Positions 7,651 through 17,788 of a stretch of DNA of 45,779 nt are shown here, piece by piece. The stretch is from UBA3871 sp002392265. Its GTDB lineage: Bacteria; Bacillota; Clostridia; Peptostreptococcales; Anaerovoracaceae. Position 1 is the first letter of the stretch; each line of letters starts with the position of its first letter. The notes below the pieces were generated by a model. It saw nothing but the letters and a program-made list of their open reading frames with translations. It was not told where the DNA came from and did no database searches. Position numbers and translations under genes: made by a program. Where the stretch lies: NCBI GenBank assembly GCA_946614255.1, contig CAMOGS010000050.1, positions 1 to 45,779 on the forward strand. Reading direction: 5' to 3'.

Positions 7651-10600
7651 CTAAAGAGAAATAGCTTCTCCCGCGTTTAATAGTATCAGATATCGCTCGG
7701 TGACCTTTCCGCCTCTGAGCTTTTCTATTGCCTCCGTGTATAGGTCTATCTGTTTTTTGTAAATGTCACGGAAATGATTATAAACATCTTCATTCTTTGC
7801 CGCAACATAGTTTGTTTTGTAATCTGCGAGGATAAACCTCTTTCCCTCAGGTCCGTCCTCTTCAAAGTAGCAGTCGATAATACCCTGAACCAGAATATTT
7901 CGCCCTTCTCTTTCAATTTGCAGCGTAAAAGGCGCCTCTTTCCATAGCTTCCCCGCCCGGGCCGCAGCAGACATGCGCCCTGCGAGATCTGACCTTAAAA
8001 ACGCCTCTATTTCGGATATTTCCACCCTGTCTGCTCCTTCATCGGAAACAAATCCTTTTTTCAGCAGCTCCTCATAGATTGCTGCAGGATTGCAGGTGCC
8101 TGTATCCCTGAAATCGATCAGCTCCATAATCTTGTGGTATATGGTTCCTCTTTCGCCCGCATCCTCGGCATCGAGGCCCTCTCTTTCGTAGATTTGCCCG
8201 AGCGCCGCAGGTACCTCCAGCGTCAGAGGCTTCCTTTCGGATTCGAAATTAATCTCGCTTACAGAGTACTTTGACTTGCCCCGCACGTCCTCCATAAAAG
8301 GATATTCATAAGCCAGTCTTTTCGATATTTCATCGCGAACAGACAGCTTCTCCGCACCGTCAAGCAGCTGCAGTGCACTCTCCTCTTTTATTTCCGAGGC
8401 ATCCTCCAGCTCTTTCAGGTTGACGATTTCTGTCTTTATCTTTTGACCCAAAGCAGGCATTATCCAGTCAAAGAAGCTCTTTCCGCCGTATGCCGCAGCC
8501 GGGCAAAGCGGGGCAGCATCGGCCCATGCAGCAAAGTCCTTTTCGACATCCTTTGAGCAGCCGGTAATTGCGAGATGCTTGATTGCGCGCGTGAACGCTA
8601 CGTAGAGCAGCCTGATTTTTTCGGCAACCTCTTCCTTTGAGTTTTGATAATTTATGGCCTGCTCTATTATTGTTTTCTTTTTGAACGATCCGTCCGCGGC
8701 CATAAAAGGCAGTGCTATACCGATGGATTTATTAAAGGTTATCTCTCCGCCTCCGTAGCTGCGCCCGACTTCCTTGTGCGCTCCCGCGAGGATTACGCAA
8801 GGATATTCGAGGCCCTTGCTTTTGTGGATTGTCATAATCCTGACAGCATCGGCACTCTCTCCCACCAGTCCTGCAGGCGGGACATTTATGTTACGGCTCT
8901 GCATGCGCTCTATTTCCAAGAGGAAATTGTAAATTCCGCTTTCCTCTTTTGAATAAGCAATTGCGCGGCTCACCAGCATGCGAAGATTGCTCCGACGCTG
9001 AGTTCCGCCCGGAAGCGCTCCCATAAATATATAGATTCCCGTTTCCCTGTACAGCTTCCAGATGAAATCAGGCAGAGGCATCGTCATGCTTTCCGCTCTC
9101 CACTGCCTGATTCGAAGCAGCGCTGATGAGCATTTCTTTGCAAGCACAGACTCATCCGACTGCGCACACTCGAGAAACGCCTCATAGAAAGGATCGTACC
9201 TGTTTTCCCTTAAAATCCTGATTTTTGCCAGTTCTTCGCAGGTAAAGCCGAATGCGGGACTGTACAGCACGGAAATCAGCGGTACGTCCTGCCTGATATT
9301 ATCGATTACACGCAAAAGATTTAAAACTATTTCAACCTCCACGGCATCAAAATATCCCTTTTCCTCTTCGATGAAAAGAGGAATCCCTTCGCTTTCAAAA
9401 ACATCCTTGAAAGCGTCGGCATATGATTTGTAGCTGCTCATCAAAACAGCGATGTCTCTGTAACAAAGACTGCTGTCAGCTGCAAGCTTTTTCTTTATTA
9501 TCGCTGCAATATTTCGGGCTTCGAATTCCGCTGCTGCCGTTTCCGTATCATTGTCCATCATATCGACGATACTGATGAGCGGCTCTGCATTATCCGCATC
9601 CGCGGCAGTGCTCCCGGGATAAAGGCGGGCGTCACTGTCGTAGTCCTCCATTATCTCTTCGAACAGGTCGTTTGCCGCATTTATTACGGATACCTTGCTC
9701 CTGAAGTTCGAATTAAGGTCTATTACACTGCCCGGGTTATAGCCCTCGCCACTGTCCTTGTAGGCTTTGTATCTGTTTTTAAACAGGCTCGGCTCTGCCT
9801 GCCTGAATCTGTATATGGACTGCTTCACATCTCCTACCATAAAGATGTTCCCGCCACATGAAATTCTCTTTATCAGTTCCTCCTGCAGCTCGTTCGAGTC
9901 CTGGTATTCATCCACAAATATATATTTAAAGCGCGATTTGTACTGCTGCGCTACATCCTCATTTTCAAGTGCCTTCAGAGCAAAGTGAATAAAATCGGTA
10001 AAGTCATATGCACCGATTTCTTCTTTTTTTGCCATAAATCGGTTGTGGAACTCCTGCACCAGTCTGCAAAACTCCTTTGCCTTCGGGTAGGTTTCCCTCG
10101 CCTCGGAAAGCGAAGCCTCAATCGGCTGATAAAAATATTTCTCCACCAGCAGCGCATAATCCTTTTTGTATCCATCCCTGTAAGGCTTGCCTTTTTCTTT
10201 GAATTCTCCGTCAAAAGCGTTCTTACAGTCGGTTCCCATCGCACCGGTTGCCTGCCATCTCGGCATGCTTTCCTTTACCGCAGCATAAAGAGCCCTGATT
10301 TCGGATATCCTCTCTTCGACACTGTCTGCACAAAGAAGGCCGCTGTCGGCATCCGAAAAGAAAGCCTCGAGTTTTGAATCCAGCTCGGCAAATCCTGCCA
10401 TCTCCGGTTCGAACTTTGCTTTCAGAGGCGCCAAAACAGGCTCTGACAGTATCGCTTTCACCTTTTCGACACATTGCTTTGCCCCGGATGAAATCATCCG
10501 TAAATCGTCAATTATGGCCTTGAACGCATTGCTCTTTAAAAACTCATCTGCAGTCAGGTTGAGTACCTCGGCAGCTTCGTAAAGCTTTCCGAAAGGATCG

Positions 10601-11166
10601 GGCAGCGCCATAATCGTTTGATATGCAGACCATATTTTATCCTTTACGGATTCAAAGCTTTTGACATCAGCATAGGAATCCATAAATTCAACAAACCCGG
10701 GTTCTGCCTTTGCCAGTTCTGCCTCCAGCATTTCGTCCAGCGCCCGGTTTTTCAGTATTTCGGATTTTGCCTTGTCGCAAACCCCTGCCCCGGGGTCCGT
10801 ATCGATAGCCTGGAAGTTTTCCCTGACTATCTTTTGCGCAAATGAGTCAAAGGTGGAAATGCTCGCATCGTGAACGAGGCCCAGCTGGGATTTCAATCTT
10901 TCGACATTTTCCTGCCTGCCTGCCTTCACATCCTCGGCTATTTGGTCGCGCAGCCTGCTGACGATTTTTTCCTTCATGCTCGAGGCTGCGGCTCTGGTAA
11001 ACGTTACCGCAAGCATCTCTTCGATGCCTGCCTCCCCCTCTAAAATGAGCCGGATTACGCGCTCTACCATGACCGAGGTTTTACCCGATCCGGCAGCAGC
11101 AGCCACCAGCAGGTCCCGGTTTTCTCTGAAATCTATCGCTTGCTTTTGTCTTTCGGTCCAGCCCAT
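7651..11166 (-). CDS. addA: ATP-dependent helicase/nuclease subunit A (AddA)
   Basis: 1171 residues, a normal AddA length. An SF1A UvrD/RecB-like helicase begins at residue 1 with the Q motif (TERQKQAI) and Walker A AAAAGSGKT (22-30), then motif II (FVDEYQDSNE, about 415), motif III/IV (DVKQSIYRFRQAEP), V and VI (LLYVAFTRAIKHL). The C-terminal RecB-type nuclease has GTIYHKIMEL, QGIIDCYF and LADYKTNYV, giving the His, Asp, Asp and Lys of the active site. AddAB resects double-strand breaks to load RecA at Chi sites. Unusually addB is not adjacent: the upstream gene is a flippase. GGAGG precedes the ATG at 6 bases. Confidence 0.93.
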   Translation of the reverse strand: MGWTERQKQAIDFRENRDLLVAAAAGSGKTSVMVERVIRLILEGEAGIEEMLAVTFTRAAASSMKEKIVSRLRDQIAEDVKAGRQENVERLKSQLGLVHDASISTFDSFAQKIVRENFQAIDTDPGAGVCDKAKSEILKNRALDEMLEAELAKAEPGFVEFMDSYADVKSFESVKDKIWSAYQTIMALPDPFGKLYEAAEVLNLTADEFLKSNAFKAIIDDLRMISSGAKQCVEKVKAILSEPVLAPLKAKFEPEMAGFAELDSKLEAFFSDADSGLLCADSVEERISEIRALYAAVKESMPRWQATGAMGTDCKNAFDGEFKEKGKPYRDGYKKDYALLVEKYFYQPIEASLSEARETYPKAKEFCRLVQEFHNRFMAKKEEIGAYDFTDFIHFALKALENEDVAQQYKSRFKYIFVDEYQDSNELQEELIKRISCGGNIFMVGDVKQSIYRFRQAEPSLFKNRYKAYKDSGEGYNPGSVIDLNSNFRSKVSVINAANDLFEEIMEDYDSDARLYPGSTAADADNAEPLISIVDMMDNDTETAAAEFEARNIAAIIKKKLAADSSLCYRDIAVLMSSYKSYADAFKDVFESEGIPLFIEEEKGYFDAVEVEIVLNLLRVIDNIRQDVPLISVLYSPAFGFTCEELAKIRILRENRYDPFYEAFLECAQSDESVLAKKCSSALLRIRQWRAESMTMPLPDFIWKLYRETGIYIFMGALPGGTQRRSNLRMLVSRAIAYSKEESGIYNFLLEIERMQSRNINVPPAGLVGESADAVRIMTIHKSKGLEYPCVILAGAHKEVGRSYGGGEITFNKSIGIALPFMAADGSFKKKTIIEQAINYQNSKEEVAEKIRLLYVAFTRAIKHLAITGCSKDVEKDFAAWADAAPLCPAAAYGGKSFFDWIMPALGQKIKTEIVNLKELEDASEIKEESALQLLDGAEKLSVRDEISKRLAYEYPFMEDVRGKSKYSVSEINFESERKPLTLEVPAALGQIYEREGLDAEDAGERGTIYHKIMELIDFRDTGTCNPAAIYEELLKKGFVSDEGADRVEISEIEAFLRSDLAGRMSAAARAGKLWKEAPFTLQIEREGRNILVQGIIDCYFEEDGPEGKRFILADYKTNYVAAKNEDVYNHFRDIYKKQIDLYTEAIEKLRGGKVTERYLILLNAGEAISL

Positions 11167-11179
11167 TAATATCCTCCGA

Positions 11180-12793
11180 TTATGCCAGATGCAGCTTTCT
11201 CACCAGCTTTGCGAGAGCTTCCCCCTTTGGGAAAGTCGCCAGCTCATCTACCGTGACAGCCTTTAGCTTTAAGATTAAAGCTCCGTAAACCGCCACAGCA
11301 ACGCAAAGGGTTATCAGTGTTGAAAGCGTACTGCCGATTCCGATTTTGCCAAGCGCAAAAAAGCTCAGCTTTACGGCTGCGAACATGATTACGCCCGCAG
11401 TGACAGGTCTTACGAAGGTCAGCCCTGCTTCATGCCTGATTCCCGTTATTCTTCCCGCCGCAATAAAGTTAAACACGCCAATACTCAAAAATCCCAACAC
11501 ACTGCCCCAGGCTGCACCTGTGACATTTAATGCCGGTATTCCGGTCAGGATATACGAAGAGACACATTTTACAATAAAGCCGATGACCAGCGACCAAACC
11601 GCCACACCGGGTCTCCCGAGTCCCTGCAGAACTCCCGCCATCGTCTGACCTATGCAGAGGAACACAACGCCCACTCCGAGAATTGCCAGACAAGCCGCTG
11701 CACTTACCGCACTGTCATGCTGCAGAGGGTAAAGCAGAGTCATAATAGGCTCTGCTATCGCAACAATGCCCAGTGAGCAAGGCACTCCTATAATCATTGC
11801 CGTGCGCATTCCCAGCTTTATGTTTCCGGCAAGCGCTTTTTCATCCTTTGCCGCGCTTGCTGCAGCCACAGCCGGTACCATGGCAAGTGCCATGGAAAGC
11901 GCCAGCGCCATAGGAACGTTTACAACAGGAATTGCCATTCCTGTCAGCTGTCCGTAGAGAGCATTGGACTCAGCCGTTGTGTAGCCGATGTCCTGAAGTC
12001 TCCTCATGACAACAACTAAATCTCCGATATTCATTACCGGTAATATGGATACGCCGATTGTAATAGGAATCGCAATCAGCGCAAGTGTCTTTAATATGCT
12101 GCCCCGACTTTCCTCTTCGGTGCTTTTGTCAGCATTTACATTTTCCATGATATGCGCGCGGCGTTTCATGTAGATGATGTAAATCGCAAGTATTCCGAAC
12201 ACCGGGCCGATGCTGGTTCCGAGCGTAGCTCCCGCTGCCGCGATAGGCAGACCTCTTTTAACCAGAACAATCGCCAGTGTCAGTCCTACGATTACCCTCA
12301 CCGCCTGTTCTGTCAACTGGCTGGTTGCCGTAGGCCCCATTTCCTGCATACCCTGGAAGTATCCGCGAAATACCGCCATAATAGGCACAAATAAAAGTGC
12401 CGGTGCAATTGTAAGCATAGCGTAGTATGCGCCCGGATCTCCGAAATATCCGACTATCGGCTTTGCAAAGACTGCCAGTCCCACGCTGAGCACCAGTCCG
12501 AAAACAGCCATCAGCTCGAATGAAAGTCTGAAGACTCTGTGAGCCTCCCTGTAGTGGCCGGTAGCGATTCTTTCGGATGTCATCTTTGATATTGCCGCAG
12601 GCGCACCGTTTGTTGAAAAGACCAAGAGCGCCACATATACGGGATATGCGGTCTGATAATAGCCCATGCCTTCATCGCCTATGATATTTCCCAGCGGGAT
12701 GCGGAAAATCGCACCCATAATCTGCACCAAAAGTCCCGCAACACCCAGTATTGCGGCACTTTTCAAGAAAGATTTCTTTGTAGTTTCTGCCAT
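11180..12793 (-). CDS. MOP-superfamily polysaccharide/lipid II flippase (SpoVB/MurJ-like)
   Basis: 537 residues with about 14 transmembrane helices. The N terminus (AAILGVAGLLVQIMGAIFRIPLGNIIG followed by GYYQTAYPVY) is the start pattern of the SpoVB/YtgP branch of the MOP superfamily, which flips undecaprenyl-linked oligosaccharides or lipid II outward. A polysaccharide-biosynthesis C-terminal domain follows. It cannot be told from the sequence whether this is the main lipid II flippase, a spore-cortex SpoVB, or a glycan exporter; no capsule genes lie nearby. It lies 9 bp after gpmI and 13 bp before addA. Confidence 0.85.
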   Translation of the reverse strand: MAETTKKSFLKSAAILGVAGLLVQIMGAIFRIPLGNIIGDEGMGYYQTAYPVYVALLVFSTNGAPAAISKMTSERIATGHYREAHRVFRLSFELMAVFGLVLSVGLAVFAKPIVGYFGDPGAYYAMLTIAPALLFVPIMAVFRGYFQGMQEMGPTATSQLTEQAVRVIVGLTLAIVLVKRGLPIAAAGATLGTSIGPVFGILAIYIIYMKRRAHIMENVNADKSTEEESRGSILKTLALIAIPITIGVSILPVMNIGDLVVVMRRLQDIGYTTAESNALYGQLTGMAIPVVNVPMALALSMALAMVPAVAAASAAKDEKALAGNIKLGMRTAMIIGVPCSLGIVAIAEPIMTLLYPLQHDSAVSAAACLAILGVGVVFLCIGQTMAGVLQGLGRPGVAVWSLVIGFIVKCVSSYILTGIPALNVTGAAWGSVLGFLSIGVFNFIAAGRITGIRHEAGLTFVRPVTAGVIMFAAVKLSFFALGKIGIGSTLSTLITLCVAVAVYGALILKLKAVTVDELATFPKGEALAKLVRKLHLA

Positions 12794-12802
12794 CTTTTTC
12801 CC

Positions 12803-14332
12803 CTATTTGATAAGACTTTTTCCTGTCATTTCCTTTGGCTGCGGTATACCCATAACAGCCAAAAGTGTCGGCGACAAATCCGCCAGTCTTCCGCCCGGCA
12901 AAAGCTCCTTCGGCTCGGAAGAAATGTGCACCAGAGGCACTTCGTTTAAAGAATGCGCTGTCATAGGCGCTCCGTTTTCATCTATCATGCAGTCAGCATT
13001 GCCGTGGTCCGCAGTCAGCAGAATCTGTCCGCCCTTTGCAAGCACTGCATCCACTATGCGCTTTACGCATTTGTCAAGAGCCTCAACCGCATCGATTGCC
13101 GCCTGCATAATACCTGTATGGCCTACCATATCGGCGTTTGCGAAATTGAGGATGATTACATCGTATTTGTCCTCGGCTATCTTTTCGAGCACCTTGTCGG
13201 TAACCTGATATGCGCTCATCTCCGGCTGCAGATCGTATGCCGCAACCTTTGGCGAAGGAATCAGTTCTCTGTCCTCGCCCGGATTCGGAGCCTCAACGCC
13301 TCCGTTAAAGAAGAATGTCACGTGAGCGTATTTTTCAGTTTCAGCTATGCGCAGCTGCTTCATACCGAGGCTCGACAGGTATTCTCCGAGAGTGTTTTTA
13401 TAGGTTTCCGGAGGGTAAGCGATTTCCACATTTGGCATGGTGGCGTCATACTGAGTCATGCAGGTGTAGTGAATGTTCTTTGGGCGCACCTTTCTTTCAA
13501 ACCCGTCAAACACATCATCTGCGAAGGTACGAGTTATCTGACGTGCGCGGTCAGGTCTGAAATTGAACATAACGATGCTGTCGTTATCCGAAATCGGCAC
13601 AAACGAAGTACCGCCCACAACAGTCGGAAGAACAAACTCATCGTTTTCGCCCCTCTCGTATGCACCCAGAACCGCATCCCTTGCAGACGCGCTTTCCTTT
13701 CCGACGCCTTCTGTCAGTGCTCTGTAGGAAAGCTCTATCCTCTCCCAGCGCTTGTCTCTGTCCATGGCGTAATATCTGCCGTGAACCGTCTCTATTCTGC
13801 CGCATGAAAGCTCCTTCATGCAAGCCTCAAGCTCGTCAATATATGTCACCGCGCATCTCGGCGGTACATCGCGCCCATCCAGGAATGCGTGCACATACAC
13901 CTTTGAAAGACCGCTGTTTTTTGCCATTTTAATCAGCGCCTTCAGATGCTCTATGTGGCTGTGAACTCCGCCGTCTGAAACAAGTCCCATGATGTGCAGT
14001 GAAGAATCGTTCTTTTTTGCGTGCTCCATCGCATGCAAAAGAGCCGGATTTTTAAAGAAATCTCCGTCGGCTATTGCCTTTGTAATTCTGGTCAGCTCCT
14101 GATATATGATTCGGCCTGCCCCTATGTTTAGATGTCCTACCTCGGAATTGCCCATCTGGCCTTCGGGCAGCCCTACGTCAAGTCCGCATGCCTTTATCGA
14201 TGTATGCGGATATTTTTCAAATATCGCATCCAGATTCGGGGTTTTTGCCTGCAAAATAGCATTGGCCTCGTAATTGTCATTTATGCCGAATCCGTCTAAA
14301 ATCATCAGCATTGTCGGTTTTTTTACAGCCAT
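12803..14332 (-). CDS. gpmI: 2,3-bisphosphoglycerate-independent phosphoglycerate mutase
   Basis: 509 residues. GpmI interconverts 3- and 2-phosphoglycerate with a Mn2+ pair and a phosphoserine intermediate. N-terminal LMILDGFGIND gives the first metal-binding Asp, NSEVGHLNIGAGR carries the catalytic Ser, and C-terminal LTADHGNAD and AHSLNEVPLV carry the remaining metal ligands (alkaline-phosphatase-like fold). Start: a GTG at 14341 overlaps the previous stop, but GGGAG lies 8 bases before the ATG at 14332, so the ATG is chosen. Other glycolysis genes, often clustered with gpmI, are absent here. Confidence 0.95.
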   Translation of the reverse strand: MAVKKPTMLMILDGFGINDNYEANAILQAKTPNLDAIFEKYPHTSIKACGLDVGLPEGQMGNSEVGHLNIGAGRIIYQELTRITKAIADGDFFKNPALLHAMEHAKKNDSSLHIMGLVSDGGVHSHIEHLKALIKMAKNSGLSKVYVHAFLDGRDVPPRCAVTYIDELEACMKELSCGRIETVHGRYYAMDRDKRWERIELSYRALTEGVGKESASARDAVLGAYERGENDEFVLPTVVGGTSFVPISDNDSIVMFNFRPDRARQITRTFADDVFDGFERKVRPKNIHYTCMTQYDATMPNVEIAYPPETYKNTLGEYLSSLGMKQLRIAETEKYAHVTFFFNGGVEAPNPGEDRELIPSPKVAAYDLQPEMSAYQVTDKVLEKIAEDKYDVIILNFANADMVGHTGIMQAAIDAVEALDKCVKRIVDAVLAKGGQILLTADHGNADCMIDENGAPMTAHSLNEVPLVHISSEPKELLPGGRLADLSPTLLAVMGIPQPKEMTGKSLIK

Positions 14333-14337
14333 TTTTG

Positions 14338-16146
14338 TCACTCCCTTTTCTCTTTATCACTGTTAAATGCTTCCAGCATTTCTTCACTGTATCCCCAGCT
14401 GCCGTCGCGCCTGTGCTCGAGCCAGCTCGGTCTGGTGTCGGTCCTGCCCTCGTGGCGGTTTTCTTCGATTGTGGTGCCGGCCCGCAGCGCCGCAAGCTTG
14501 CTCGCAGCAAGCTCCTTTGCCAGCCTTTGCTGTTCCTCCGCCGAATAAGCCGAACTGAAGCCCTTTGTCGGTGCGCCCGTTATCTCGCCGTGCAGCCCCG
14601 CTTTGAAGGTGGCCAGCGTCTCTTCGCTGCTGTCGAGGAAATAGCTCCTCGCCACATTTCCGTAGGCATCCCAGTCACAGCCGTCCCACCATATAGCCAG
14701 TCGTATACGGTCATAGCCCGCGATGACTCTGAACATTTCCTCCATCCAGAGCTCTTTATCGCCGCCGAATTCCGCACAGGCAAACTCCGTAATAATCAGC
14801 GGCTGGCTGAACCTTTCGCTGTAATCCTCGTAAAGCTCATCGTAGAGCTCGGAAAACTCCGTCCAGGCCTCTCCGTATTCAGAATAGAATGTACCCGTAT
14901 TGTAGGCTGTCAGTCCCACAACATCCACATATTCGTCTCCCGGATAGTACATAAACGCATCATTCCATTTGAAGTCCGGATATGATTTACTGTTTGGATT
15001 CCATACCCATATTGTATTCTCCAAAGCTCCTTGCCCCCGGAATATCTCATAGATATACCTGTAGACAGCCTTGTAAACCTCGGTGTCCTTGCATGTATGG
15101 TATGCGCTGTATATGCACCAGTCACCGTTCATTTCATTTAACGGTCTGAAAAGCACGGGATGTCCGAAATCCGCTATGACTGCGGCGTAGTTCTCCAAAA
15201 ACTCGTCATACTCTCCGTCCAGAACCTCATACATCATGTTCCCTGCGTCAAGCGGTGTCATCTGGAAGGTCAGCTCCAGCACCTTTCCCTCGTTCCACGC
15301 CATTGTCAGTCTTTCCGCAAGGTTTGAATGCGGACTTGTTTCCGCCTGAGTATAGTGAAGGATTACAGGAAAGCTGTAATCGAGATATTCTTCGTATCTG
15401 CGAAGCGTGCTGTAATCAAAGTTCGCCGTATCCGGTTCAAAGATTCCCCATGCAAGGCCCTTTGTTACATCGCTCAGATATTCTCTGTAAAATTCCTGAG
15501 TCTCAAGGTTCCAGCCACGTTCGGAGAAATCCGTAAGCTGCGTTTTAGCCGATGCCGCCTCCTCAGATACGCGGTATGCCGGCTTGAAGCTTTTTACCAG
15601 GTAATCCACATCACTGTAGCTATCTATTATATCTGCCGATTTAACCAGAATCGAAAAAACGGCGTCGCTCTTTTCATCCGCAATGTCTATGCTCGCATAA
15701 TAATTCATATCATTTTCGAGCCTGCTCAGCTTTTTCCTGCTCCAGATAAAAAGATGTACCTTTTCCTCGGAATCTGCAAATTCATCAGCCTTTACCGTGA
15801 TTTCACTGTCAGCGGCAAACTTGTTTGAATACGCAATATAGCCTTCGGCACTGCCTCCTGCGAGATCCTGTCTGTATATTTCTATTCTCGTATCACCGCC
15901 AAAAGCTATGGCGCATATATTTGCGCAGGACATATCGATTGTCATATCGGCAGGAAGCAGTATTTCATATCCGTCTATATGATTCGAAAACAGCTGATAT
16001 CCGTCATCTGCTTTTTTTATATCGTAAAAGGTCCATTCATCCGGCTGCTCCGTATATACGGGGCAAAGAACCAGACTCGCCGCGCACACGCACAATGTGG
16101 CAACCAATGCTGTAATTTTGTATATTATGCGGGATTTTCTCATCAT
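14338..16146 (-). CDS. Secreted glycoside hydrolase family 26-like enzyme (beta-mannanase type)
   Basis: 602 residues. An N-terminal signal or membrane anchor (KITALVATLCVCAASLVL, residues 10-27) is followed by an unassigned beta-rich module (about 35-190). A GH26-like TIM barrel spans about 210-520: LFRPLNEMNGDW puts the acid/base at E338 and LIITEFACAEF the nucleophile at E454; the WVWNPN and WWDGCDW segments also fit the family. GH26 enzymes cleave beta-1,4-mannan or mixed-linkage glucan. A charged Arg/Glu-rich tail of about 60 residues ends the protein. Its place between a flavoprotein and gpmI in a housekeeping run is unusual. There is no clear Shine-Dalgarno, and the start could be the next ATG (16143). 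Confidence 0.82.
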   Translation of the reverse strand: MMRKSRIIYKITALVATLCVCAASLVLCPVYTEQPDEWTFYDIKKADDGYQLFSNHIDGYEILLPADMTIDMSCANICAIAFGGDTRIEIYRQDLAGGSAEGYIAYSNKFAADSEITVKADEFADSEEKVHLFIWSRKKLSRLENDMNYYASIDIADEKSDAVFSILVKSADIIDSYSDVDYLVKSFKPAYRVSEEAASAKTQLTDFSERGWNLETQEFYREYLSDVTKGLAWGIFEPDTANFDYSTLRRYEEYLDYSFPVILHYTQAETSPHSNLAERLTMAWNEGKVLELTFQMTPLDAGNMMYEVLDGEYDEFLENYAAVIADFGHPVLFRPLNEMNGDWCIYSAYHTCKDTEVYKAVYRYIYEIFRGQGALENTIWVWNPNSKSYPDFKWNDAFMYYPGDEYVDVVGLTAYNTGTFYSEYGEAWTEFSELYDELYEDYSERFSQPLIITEFACAEFGGDKELWMEEMFRVIAGYDRIRLAIWWDGCDWDAYGNVARSYFLDSSEETLATFKAGLHGEITGAPTKGFSSAYSAEEQQRLAKELAASKLAALRAGTTIEENRHEGRTDTRPSWLEHRRDGSWGYSEEMLEAFNSDKEKRE

Positions 16147-16156
16147 TTATCAAATA

Positions 16157-17785
16157 TTATTCGTCACAAGGAGCAAAGCGCGATATCACGGTCTCGGCAA
16201 GCTTTATTCCGTCAACCGCCGCACTGACTATTCCGCCTGCATAGCCTGCGCCCTCTCCTCCGGGATATATACCCTCTACAGAAGCATTATATTCTTCATT
16301 TCTGCTAATCCTCACCGGGCTCGAGCTGCGGCTTTCCACAGCAAACAGCTGAGCATCTTTATCATCAAAGCCTCTGAGCTTTCTCGCCATCACCGGCATT
16401 GCTTCGAGCATTGACTGCGTCGCAAACTCCGGGATGCAGGCTCTGACCTTTTTCCCCTTTTCCGTTCCCTTCGAAAACTCGCCCCAGCTGCACACGGGCG
16501 GTTTATAGCCCGCGTCGTTTTCAAAGGCAAGCCTTTCGTATTTTTCCTGAAATCGAATTCCCGCAAGCGGATGATCCGATTCGTAATCACTCGTTCTGAC
16601 ATCTACCAGAAGCGCAGAGTTTGCGCACTCGCCGTCGCGCGCGTGGTAGCTCATGCCGTTGGTCACGGTCATGCCCTCTGCGGAGCTCGCCGCAATTACC
16701 TCACCACCCGGGCACATGCAAAACGTATAAACTCCTCTGCCGCTTTCCCTGCAGTGATAGGACAGCTTGTACTCTGCCGGCGGCAGTCCCATCTGCTGCC
16801 AACCCTCTCCGTACTGCGCCCTGTTTATCAGACTCTGCGGATGCTGAATGCGCAGACCTATTGAAAACGGCTTTTGCGTCATCTCAATTCCGCTGTCATA
16901 GAGCATCTGCATCGTATCTCTGGCGCTGTGTCCCGTAGCCAGAATCAGGCAGTCCGTCTTTATATCTTTTCTTTCCTTTACTCCGTCTGAAGATTTTTCC
17001 AAAGTAATGCCTTCCAGCCTGCCGCCTGCTGCATTTATTCCGATCAGCTTTGTATCAAACCTGATTTCGCCTCCCAGCTCGGTTATCTTTTTCCTGATGT
17101 TTACCACAACATCTCTCAGTACATCGGTCCCTATGTGCGGTTTGTGCATGTATTTTATTTCTTCGCTCGCACCCGCAGCCACGAATTCCTCCAGCACCTT
17201 TGCTATGCGTGGGTCCTTTATATTTGTCGTAAGCTTGCCATCCGAAAATGTCCCCGCACCGCCTTCTCCAAACTGCACGTTACATTCCGTGTCAAGCCTT
17301 CCCTCTTCCCAGAAAACTCTTACCTTTTCGGTTCTTTTCTCCATTGAGCTGCCGCGCTCTATTATAATCGGCCTGTATCCCGCACTCGAAAGTATCAGCC
17401 CTGCAAACATACCGCAAGGGCCAAAGCCGCAGATTACAGGTCTTCCCGCAGGCTTTCGGCTGCCCCTTTCAGGCAAAGCATAAACGGCAGGCTTTACTAC
17501 GGGGAGGTCCAAAATTACCTCGCTCGCCTTGAGTCTTTCCTCACCGCCCGCTTTTGCCGCAGCCCTTTCCTTTTCGGCCATGTTTCTTTCGACCGCAAAA
17601 TCAACGCTGTAGACAAGCATTATTTCGCCCTTGTCCCTGGCGTCTATGGACTGCTTCACTATGCGGTACTCCGTTATCTTCAGCCCTCTGCCCACTCTGC
17701 CGAGCCTTTTTAAAATATGCTCCGGGATGCGGTCTTTACTTTCACCTATCTTTAGTTTTATCTCGTTTATCCGATAAAACGTCAT
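16157..17785 (-). CDS. FAD-dependent dehydrogenase of the COG2509 type
   Basis: 542 residues. A roughly 100-residue N-terminal domain with the start 'RINEIKLKIGESKD' is typical of this conserved Bacillota family. A Rossmann FAD-binding motif follows (ICGFGPCGMFAGLILSSAGYRPIIIERG), then GTFSDGKLTT, a second ATGHSARD motif, and a C-terminal GEGAGYAGGIVSAAVDGI FAD loop. No substrate is firmly established for the family. GGAGG is 10 bases upstream and the gene begins 3 bp after the HI0933 flavoprotein stop; the two are probably co-translated. Family certain, function unknown. Confidence 0.88.
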   Translation of the reverse strand: MTFYRINEIKLKIGESKDRIPEHILKRLGRVGRGLKITEYRIVKQSIDARDKGEIMLVYSVDFAVERNMAEKERAAAKAGGEERLKASEVILDLPVVKPAVYALPERGSRKPAGRPVICGFGPCGMFAGLILSSAGYRPIIIERGSSMEKRTEKVRVFWEEGRLDTECNVQFGEGGAGTFSDGKLTTNIKDPRIAKVLEEFVAAGASEEIKYMHKPHIGTDVLRDVVVNIRKKITELGGEIRFDTKLIGINAAGGRLEGITLEKSSDGVKERKDIKTDCLILATGHSARDTMQMLYDSGIEMTQKPFSIGLRIQHPQSLINRAQYGEGWQQMGLPPAEYKLSYHCRESGRGVYTFCMCPGGEVIAASSAEGMTVTNGMSYHARDGECANSALLVDVRTSDYESDHPLAGIRFQEKYERLAFENDAGYKPPVCSWGEFSKGTEKGKKVRACIPEFATQSMLEAMPVMARKLRGFDDKDAQLFAVESRSSSPVRISRNEEYNASVEGIYPGGEGAGYAGGIVSAAVDGIKLAETVISRFAPCDE

Positions 17786-17788
17786 TTT

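Noticed and set aside
12953..13807. 284-residue open frame on the plus strand
   Set aside because: It is wholly antisense to gpmI, whose protein is clearly conserved; the antisense product is rich in His, Cys and Arg and shows no family features or Shine-Dalgarno.
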